Below, in pieces: positions 1-10,200 of a stretch of DNA of 13,730 nucleotides (position 1 is its first letter; each line of letters starts with the position of its first letter). The notes beneath the pieces are model-generated. The model was not told the origin of the DNA and did no database searches. It saw only the letters and a program-made list of their open reading frames with translations. The stretch lies in the NCBI GenBank assembly GCA_002293265.1, contig DBCW01000005.1, positions 14,367 to 28,096 of the forward strand. The letters run 5' to 3'. The translations under genes were made by a program, and so were the position numbers. This DNA is from Eggerthellales bacterium UBA948. GTDB lineage: Bacteria; Actinomycetota; Coriobacteriia; Coriobacteriales; UBA8131.

Positions 1-1208
1 TTGAATTGAACCTTGACCCACACAGAGTTTACACCCTGAGGAGCAAACGTAACATAATAACTATCCCCTACTTGCGCATCCGCCGGTATCTCGTTGGCAA
101 TAACATCAACAGGATGAGATACAGTTTCCCCACGATATTTATATCCTTCAGCTTGTGCTGCAGCAATTAGGTTAACCTTTGCAGCCGCTGTTTGAGCTGT
201 TGTTCCAAAGACGTAGTCAGGAACCGTAGATACATTGATGGACACCGGACTATTGGCACCAACTAAATAGTATTGGTTATCGTTTGGATCGCCCTTGTTC
301 TCATCGTTGTCTGAAGCATCCGGACCAGGATCTGTAGAAATAATGTCTTTCTTGATAACCTTGGCGCTTATTTCTTTGACCGGACTTCCAAGAAGCCCCG
401 CAGCCGGGTCAACGCCAATCATGACACCATCATACACGCCTTCAAGCGGACCAAATCCTGCATTATCAAGCACACCAAGAATGCTGTTGTCGGGCACCAT
501 CTTTGGCTTAGTAGGATCTGTTAGATCCAATCTATAACCCTCAGAATGTGCATTCTCAAGAATAATGTCTTCAAGAGTTGCATTTTCGTCAAGCGAACGC
601 TGTATGGCCTTTTCACTCGTTACAAAGTTTGTAGCTGCTACAGCACAGTCAATGTCTATTTCAAAGTCGATAAGAATCAATCCGTCTTGTGTCACAGTGT
701 TGTGGTCGGAGTCTGTAACTGTATAGGTAACCGAGAAAATAGCCCTATCATTGGTTGCTACATGAGATGAATCATAAGAAATGCTTATTGGTCTCGGTGG
801 AACAGCATTATCGTCTTCAACATCGGTTACTGATACGCCTTGCATATACTCGGCATCGGTTATGTTGTGATTAAGCGGAAAACTCTTCATATAGGGCACG
901 GTAAGCACCGGTGGGTTACCGTTGTGTACAAACGCCTTTATTGTGACAAGCGCTTCATGATCGCCTGCAACTCTAAAGGTAACAGTAAAGATGTCTCCTT
1001 CTACAAGCTCCCCGGAAGTTGCGAAGCCAGAGTCCTCAACATATTCTGCTGTGCCTAAAATGCTTAGCGAATAAATACGGCTATAGCTTGTTGCACCAGA
1101 TCTTTGTACGAGCTCGTTGGCATATTCTGCCAGAGCAGTTGCTTTCTTGGCCGCAAGCGCGTTAGCATCCACTTCGTTAATACGGAAGTTGTGCGCATAA
1201 ATGGAGTA
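1..1208 (-). repeat. Superrepeat copy 3 of the giant gene (partial, leaves the window)
   Basis: Starts at residue 3671 with YSIYAHNFRINEVDANALAA, nearly the same as the start of copy 2, and continues through YTVTDSDHNTVT (around 690-735), identical to copy 2. The NFV unit then follows (around 627), with DCAVAATNFVTSEKA replacing copy 2's DAFNFVATVDEIN. The last part, AAQAEGYKYRGETV, parallels the AQAQALGYK and AQAQAVAYK of copies 1 and 2. At the DNA level 1181-1235 and 4931-4985 differ at only about 8 of 55 positions, mostly third codon positions. Confidence 0.85.
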
Positions 1209-4200
1209 GTCGATACCGTTATCGCTGTTTCCGTCTTGCATGTTGTCTCCGGGAGGCAATGAGCCGGTCTGGTCTTCGATAACTTTTGCATAAACAATGT
1301 GTTGATCGGTTCCACCGGTCACAGTAATAGAATGCCCTATACCGGAAATTATGGTATTTGTATACTCGCTCTCGATATATACAGGCACCACATCGCCTTC
1401 AAGTGTCCAGGCCTTAGCTTCTGTAAGTTCAAGTAATTGAGCTTCTCTGCCGGTCGTATCAGTTTTTACCTGAGACTTATTGATGATGAAACTCTTGGCT
1501 CTGATCACATACTCATCTACCACAAAGTCGTCACCAACAACTATGCCACGTGAGTCAGATATTTGCTTTTGGTCTCCGTCTATATATGTATATGTTGCTT
1601 TATAGAAGCCATCCCTGTCTGTTGGAATGGAGTTGATCGGTGTTCCGTTCTCATCAAACAATACGTATGTTACTTGTGCCGTAACATCACCTGTTGGATT
1701 TTGCGGTGACACGACTTTCCCGTCTCTAGCAGAAACGCCCTGCATGATCTTCTGCCTGCTAAGGTTTCCGCTAGCATCAACATCGTCACCAGTCACTGGT
1801 CTGTCTACCCTAAGTGGTTTTGGCGTAACAATAAGTTCAGTGTCCAGCGGAGGATCACTTATTGTGATTGTAAAGACAGCAGTCTTTTTATTGTTGCCAT
1901 CAGTAACTGTAAATCTATATGTACCGATGTTATTTGTATCAATATCGTCGCTCAAACGATCACGGAAATTATCCGTATCGACGATTTGAATACCCGGATC
2001 TGATACTGCACCGTTGGCTGCGGTCAGAACAGCGCCGAGTTTTAGAGCGCCCCTTACCCCTGCTTGTGAATCTAATTCTGCAATAGCAATACTTCTGGCT
2101 TCAACTGCACGCATGCTAAGATTTTGACCATAGACATAAGTAGTATCACCAAACTCTTTTGGTCCGTCACCATCTACGTCATCAGACACAATGATCTGTG
2201 CATCCACAACAACTGCATTGATGTTCTTTTGTATTGCGCCAGACGGAACATCATTGGTAGAGAGTATGATCGGATACGTGCCTTCATTTACACTGTAGCC
2301 ACCTCTGTTCAATACGTTTACCGATGTTCCACCGTAGTCAACACCAGTCTTGCCGTCTATCGCCTTAGCCATAGAACGCTGGACAATCTGATTGTTGAGA
2401 AGAGCCTCTTGATTTGCAACCTCAGATTTCTTGATAACAAATGAACTGCCGTAAAGTATTCGCCCGTTTAAATCTTCCGGCACATTTGATGGATCCATGT
2501 TGTTTGGTGGCGACACTGTAAAGTGACCATCATTTATTACAACCACACGCTGTCCGTCTGCAATTGCACCTTCCGTTGCATTTCCATCAGCATCTCTATA
2601 AGCATACTGAAGTGGATAGATACCCGGTTGAGCTGAGTTAACAGGATTTACAATTGTTGGATCACCTATTTGTTTATCCGGTTGTCCGTCATCCGTTACT
2701 AGAATTGCCTCTTCCGCTGTTAGGTTAGGCGTTTCGGCATCAGTCAATAATACGCCTGCTGAAAGGTTGAACGCTGTGCCTACCGGCAGTTCAAGTGGGC
2801 TGGTAACCGTTAGCACAGGATCTTCGCCTTCAACCACTGTAGCCGTAATGGTTACTTCCGATGCGGGTATGGTCAATACGGTTCCCCAAGCACCGTTAAC
2901 ATTCTTTTGGATGCCAAAGGTAACATCATACTCACCTCGTATTGCCGGCGGTTGAGAACTACCCGGGAAGTTTGAGTCGCTCTTTACAAATGGGCGTGCA
3001 TCCGGTGCCGCGGCAACAAGCTTGAATACCTTAGTTTTCGAAGCTGCTATCTCCTGATTGTACTTATCCGTACGCATGTCATCAGCTTCAGAAATGGTCT
3101 TGCGGAAGTGACTTGCTACTATCGAATACTGATCATGAAGACCACCGGGGAAAATAACATCTCCTTCAGCCACAATACCTCTAATATGCTTCTGAACAGG
3201 GTTGCCATTGATGTCTACTTTACCATCAACAACAAGGGTAAATGGATATCCTGCCTCATTAATAGGGAGACCCTCTCTCCAAACAGTTGGGTCAAAGTTT
3301 GCCACATCAAGACCACCGATAATGCGAACGCCATCCTCTGTGTAAGCCATCGCTGTTGAGTTGTCCAACACTTCTTGCTTAGTGCCGCGAACATCCTTTT
3401 GTAGCATCGTAAAGTCACGAGCTAAGATGATGACACCGTCTGTAAGATCATCCGGGTCTCTGTTGTCGATGACCTCACGCCCATCAGTAACAACAATAGC
3501 ACGCGTAGCTGAAGTAGTCACACCCTCATAATCTACCGAATAAACTACCTGGTACACTCCTATGTTTTGAGTATCAATGATGTTATTTGTGTTTAATGGG
3601 CCTCCTTCTATTCTGTAATTAGTTATATCCAACAAGTTGCTACCGTTACCATCAACAACAGTCATCTCATCTTTGATCTCGCCGGCAGTTAAGAAGTGAG
3701 ACTGCCCCGGAGTTTGTGGAATTACCAGTGGATATTCTTGGAATGTGATACTTACTCCGGGATCTGTAATGTTAAATGGTGTATCGCGTTTTACTTGATC
3801 TACACCAGTTGGTACAAATACAACATTGTATGACCCACCAGCTACCGGCACATTGGGCAGTGTGGAGCTAAACACATCAGCTGTAACTTTAGTGCTTACA
3901 CCAGGCTCGTAGTTCATTCCGCCTTTTTCGATCTTGTAAGCTACAGCTTGTGCTTGCTCAACTAACCATGCGCGATCAGTGGGATCTGTTTGCCAGTCTC
4001 CATAACCTGTAGCTTGGCTAAGTGCACGCTCTACTCTGTTTGAAGCAACGGTGTATACAATTGGATCGGTATCTGGATTGACGATTTCGCGAGTAATTAA
4101 GTCACGATCTATTACTGTACCGTCAACTGCTTGCTCAGGAACAGCATTGCCATATATAGGTGCGCCACTCACTGTAAGAACAATGCTGTATCCCGGGTTT

Positions 4201-7200
4201 TCCTTAACTGTAGCTGCAAATCCACCGTTTTCTTTGACTGTAAGCAGCGAGTCGTCTTGCACCATTCGTATGCTGCCATTTTCGTCTACTTGTTTCCAAG
4301 CATGTGCAAAAGAGTATCCAAGTATTTGGTCGCTAAGTGAAGCACTTGATGCATTGATCTCATCTACTGTGGCAACAAAGTTAAAGGCATCAACAATGTA
4401 GCCTCCTATTGGGTTTGGATAACCAATAGAAACTTGAGTAGTTTTTGTCACAGTGTTATGGTCTGAATCTGTAACAGTGTAAGGCACATCATAAAAACCT
4501 CTCTTTGTTACATCAACGTTGCTGGTATCATAGGTAACATTTTGTGTGATATCGCCGTCTTCAGCGTCAATAGCTGACATACCAGTTGTATAGTCGATTG
4601 AACCGGGATTAACGTTTAAATCATACGACCTAACTGCGGGTACTGTAAGTACAGGCGGGAACCCATCATCTACAAATGCTTTGATCACAACTGTAGCTTC
4701 GCTGTCATCAGCTACTTCAAATGTAATTTCGTATGTACCTTTGTTTCTGCCCGAATCAAATGGAGCTGCTGCACGCAAACCTCCGTCAGACATAAATCTG
4801 ACAGTGCTTCCGATACCAAACTCAGCTAAAGTGCGGTCGTAAGATTGTGCACCTGCCTCTCCAATGAGCGTAGCAGCAACTGCAGCCGCATTTGTGTTTG
4901 CTGCAAGTGCATTAGCATCTGTGGTATTGATACGGAAGTTATGCGCATAAATAGAGTACTTGATGCCATTGTCGCTGTTTCCATCAGATACACCATCGCG
5001 CACAGGTAAAGCCCCGTCTGCATTATCTTCGATAACACGTGCAAGAACGCCTGCTTCTAGATTTCCACTTGCAAGGATGACACGATACCCTTGTGTATTT
5101 ATCTGATTTGTATATGAACCGTTAGAACGTATTACTACAGTGATACTATCTCCAGAGCTCGTCCAAGCATTGGCTTCAGTCATCTCTAGAAGTTGGTTGT
5201 TGGCATCTTGAGCATTAACGTCAGTTCTATTGATGATAAAGCTTAGTGCCTCTATGACATTGTCGCTGTTGTATTTATAGCGGCCATCATTGATTAACAG
5301 TGCACGTGAATCGGTGTCTCTATCATGATCGGAGTCTTCAACTGTGTATACAACCTTATAGAAAGCAGGCACATCTACAGGAATTGAGGTTACAACATCT
5401 CCTGCTTCGTTATAGATTACGTACTCTACTTCATCAGTAAGATTTCCATCTTCTACATCTGTAGCAGTTACTCCTTGCATGATTTGCGCGGGAGTTAAGT
5501 TGCCGCTAACACCATCTTGAATGTTTATATTTAGCGGTTTTGGTGTGATAGCAATCTCAGGTGCGTTGGCGCTGCCTAATACGGTAATGGTAAAGATAGT
5601 GTCTTCAATATCTCCATCATATTCATCGGCAACATCTCGCACTTTATATGTAAATACTCCTGTGTCATTTGTTCTATCAGCATCGGTTAGATTACTAACA
5701 AAGTTCCTGCCGCCATCAGACACATCATCAACAACGATGTCTGGATGAGTCACTGTGCCGTCTTCTGTGGTCTTTGTGGCACCAAAATTCATTGTGTCAA
5801 TGACACCATTTGTTCCATCTAAGCCTCGAGCGGCAAGAGCTTCTGCCTCACTTATTCTAAGCACAAGATTCTTACCATGGATGTGCACACCATATCCCGG
5901 ATCTTTAGGAGGATAGATAATGTCAGCATCTACTACAGAAGCGGTGATGTTTCTGTTGATTGTTCCTGTCGGCACATCTTGACCTACTAAAGTTATCGGA
6001 TAATCAGCTTCAACTGCACTGTAAGCATGTCCGTCTGCTACGCTAACTAGTGACCTTGGCAGAATTGCTCCGGTTTTACCGTTATAGATAGCAGTTTGAG
6101 ATCTATCAAGGATTTGAACATTTCTATCCGTCAGTCCTGCTACTTCGCTTGCCTTAATGACAAAGGAATTGCCGTAAACAATACGCCCGTCTGTTGGATA
6201 AGTATCATCAGATATGGTGTATCGTCCATCATTTACAACAACTACGCGCTGTCCGTCTGCCGCATTAGTTGTACCACCGTTACCATCAGTGTATGAATAC
6301 TGAATGGGATAAAGCCCCGGCGTTGTTGTGTCTACATTACCAACATAATCTGCTTGACTGGGATCTATATCATTTCCTTCATAATCTAGCAGCTCTACAC
6401 CATCATATGGATCAAATCTATCACCCGGCTGAATCTCAATTGGAGTTGTAACTGTGATTTGTGGATCGGGCACACTTCTAATACGACCATCGGTAGTAAT
6501 TTCAGAAGCCGGACTTGTATTTACCGGCTGCCAATCAGGCGTACCTGCTGCTGCCATATTTTTTTGAAGATTGTAAGTTATCGGGAATGTAGATGGTGCA
6601 ACTATAGGATCTCCCGGGAAGTTAGAAGTACTTTTTACTCTAACACGAGGATCAGGAGCAGCATCTACAAGTTTAAATACCTTGGTTTCAGAAGCAACAA
6701 TCAAGTTGTCTAACAATGCAGAGCCATTCATAGCTCTCGCCTCTTCAATTGTCTTGTAAAAGTGCTTAGAAGACATCGAGTATTGATCGTTTTCTCCACC
6801 TTGGAACAACACATCACCATCAGTGATAAAACCACGAATTGTTTTTGTTGTTGCCTTACCGGCTATTCCTATGACAAACTCATATCCAGGATCCTCATTG
6901 AGTGCAGGATTAGCCTTGTATGGGTTTTGAAGTGCCGGGTCTGTAACTTCTGCCCAGTTTCTTATTTCTCTGTCAGGAGACAAAATAGGTGTACCGTCTT
7001 CATTGTAGAAAGCAGCACCAGAAAAAGAAAATACTTGGTCAATTGAGCCATTGACTTCACTGCTCAACTTAACAAAGTTTCTGGCAGCAATGATTACACC
7101 ATCGGTTTTATCGTCAGGATTGCCGGTATCAATCTCGTGACGTCCATCAGTAACGACAATCGCTCGAGTAGCCGGAAGTGAGGTTGATCCATCGCTATCG

Positions 7201-10200
7201 GTAGCTTGGTAAATTACTCTATACACACCAATGTTTTGTGTATCGATGATTGTGTTGGAGAGACCCATTGGTCTGCCATCAATACTAAATACTGTTGCAT
7301 CAGTAAGCGTTATATCCCCATCACGATCATCTATAGCTTTCATCTTTGCTTTAATCTCATCTGCTGTGAGGAAGTGAGACTGCCCCGGAGTCTGTGGTAT
7401 GACTAGTGGGTATCCGCCATATTCGTCATTTGCACTCGGAGCATCAAAGGTAATTACAGGTGCCTGATTGCCGTCGGAAGCGATGAAATTTGTTGTAACT
7501 GTTACCCCATCGATTCCTGTAGGAGCAAACACCACCGGATAGGTTTGTCCGGGAATTGGATTTGCTGGTATATCGTTACTCACTATCCTAACAGCAACGT
7601 TTTCTGTGGTGCCAAGTTCGCCAAAAGGTACTTCCATGTCTAGAGAGAATTTATATCCTAAGGCTTGGGCTTGAGCGACTAACCAAGCGTTGTCGTTTCT
7701 ATTGGCTCTTAGCTGATCATCTGTGCGCTGAATGTTATCGTTTGCCACTACAGCAAACTTTTGGTTGCTGTCTGCTGTACCTCTGGCTATAAGATCTCTG
7801 TCCACAACTTCTGCTTGCAAGGGAAGCGTAGGAGCTATCAGTGGTGCTTGTGGATTTACAGTCAGGTTGATCCCGGTATATGTTCCCGGAGTGCTAACTA
7901 AGTTATCGCGTCCTCCTGTAAGAATGTTGCTTCTTGGAATAACCTCCGGTGCATTGATGCCGGCTAATCGCCATGCTTCTGCAAACGTAGCTTCACGAAT
8001 GAGAGTGTCTTTCATCGCGGGAGAACTTGCATTTTGAACTTCATCTGAAGTTACAACAAAGTTGTATCCCTTGATCGTATAGTCACCCTCAGATAGCGGA
8101 CCGACAATGATCGTACGAGTAGCAGTTGTTGGATTTAGCGCACTATTTGTGACGCTATATGTAGTTTTATATACTCCATAAACCGCTTTGTTAAGATTGG
8201 TATCTACAAGTTCTACTCTGTTTGAGATGTCAGCAGCGCCAGCCTCTGCATGATCGTAAGCTTGAACTTGATAAAAACGATCACCACCAGGAACTCTCTG
8301 CCCGGCAGCATTGTAAACTTTTTCTTCCACGTAATCATCAGCATCAATATAGCCTGCAGGAATATCGCCGCCATCTATCCAAAGCTTTACCGTTGGTGCA
8401 GTTATTATCGGTGTTGGACCGCTTGTTACATACATCTGCACTGTTGTTGCATACTCAGGGTCTCCTTGATGTCCGTCAACATAGAAAGTAACGTCATATG
8501 TCTCGCCTGCCACAGGCGGATTGGATATACTAACAGGGTGGACAACACGTACGTTGTCAGGGCTCCATGTTGAAGTATCCAAATCGTTTCCGCCGGTCGC
8601 ACCCGCGCGATCAATCAGTTCGTCATCTCTGGCATCATCAGCTTTTTCCATCATAGCAATGGCAGCATTTTGTGATATCTCAAAACTGTTTGCATCAATA
8701 TATGGTGTGCTGGTTGGCATTACCGTCACAGTATTGCTTGATTTTAGATCTGTGTCACCAATTGCTTCAAAGTGTACTGTGTACGCTTTTCCGTTGGCAT
8801 TAGCAGCTGCAAAAGCCTCTTTGATCTGCTTATTCTTTTGGATAACCAAAGTCATATTCTCTTGTGGGTCAGCAGGATTATCGCCTTGCTTGTATCCGTA
8901 CTCACCCTTTGCGCCCCAGTCAGGCTCAACGTCATAAGCTCGGGCACCAGTAGGCAAATTGGAGCCACTTCCCGGACGGATAGTAAAGTCGGCATCAATC
9001 GTTATGCGCAGCTCATCATTTCTGGAACTATCAGTCAACCCGGCTAATGCATAGGCTCTATCAAGACCAATTACTGCGGGTTGAGATGAGGCAATTAGAT
9101 CCGGCAAAGATACTGTCACATATGGAGCAGCTTTGATGATTGTGTCTCGTTTTGGCGTATCAACAATCGGATTTTTGTTGTCCTTTTCATCCCCAAGAAC
9201 AAAGTAAACTCTGTCATCTTGCTGGAAACCATCTATGTCATCAAACGTAAATGACCATGTTCCGTCCTGATTAAGAATGCTGTCGCCGGTGAGAGTCTCT
9301 TGAATAACACCGTTAGCATTCGTCCTAATTGCTGTAAGCGAAGTTGCCGGCTCCGGATTATGTATCTCTGCCGAAGCTTGAGCAGTACCCGCTAGGTATG
9401 TGCCCCTAACTTGGTTTGTTACACCAATCCAGATCTTGTCCTCAGTCGGACTGGTAATCTTTGCCGGAACTGGCGGTAAAACGTCTTGAACAACCTTGGG
9501 CGTCTCATTTATATATTCAGCCATACGAATTTTGTCTAATGCACCTTGTACCGGCTCGTTATCGTTGACACCACGCCAAGCCTGAACCAATTTGTACGTA
9601 TCGCCGGATCCAAGAAATGTGCTGCCGTTTCCATAACGCAAAACACCTTCCAGCGGATCAACAGTCTCCTCCTCATAAACTTCTTCATCTCTCATTGAAA
9701 CTAGACCGGACAACCTTACAACATCGGTAGATCCCGCTCTGATAAGTTCCATGCGACCAAATACTTCGCCATCATTTATTGGGCGCCCAGGAACTGCTCT
9801 TCCTTCTCTAACTGTACCCAAAGCACGAGCATATTTATCAGCATTGGTCAGATCCATAACTCCAAGATCAAACCTTGGACCGGCGTTGTTTCCGGATATA
9901 CGACGGAAGTTCTCAAAACCATTGGCACCAAGACTGTCTGCATCATTGCTAAAACTATCGTCATCGCTTTGAGTTATGTTTCTGAAGTTTTGACCTGTAG
10001 CTACAAAATTGAGCTTAAGCCATGCTTTATAAAATGTTCCATCCCAAGGTATGTTAGGAATATTTGCATCATAACCGTTTCCCCATAACATGACATCACA
10101 GTTGTCAACATTAAACTCTGCACCCTGTGCTCCGGTTGAAAATACACGAGCTCTGGGGTTTTCGTTTGTGTTGATAAAATCGTAAAAGAGGGGTTCATCA

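Noticed and set aside
1627..1989. Plus-strand open frame of 120 codons
   Set aside because: It is antisense to an Ig module in superrepeat copy 2 that aligns well with copy 1, and it lacks an SD or recognisable domain.
1..8702. CRISPR array or insertion sequence as the source of repetition
   Set aside because: The repeats are coding, kilobase-sized, diverged and in one frame. There are no short identical repeats with spacers, no terminal inverted repeats and no transposase.
8521..8937. Plus-strand open frame of 138 codons
   Set aside because: It lies antisense to the superrepeat array of the giant gene, has no SD, and its translation is a Ser/Ala/Pro-rich shadow of the opposite frame. The giant frame has consistent domain content here.
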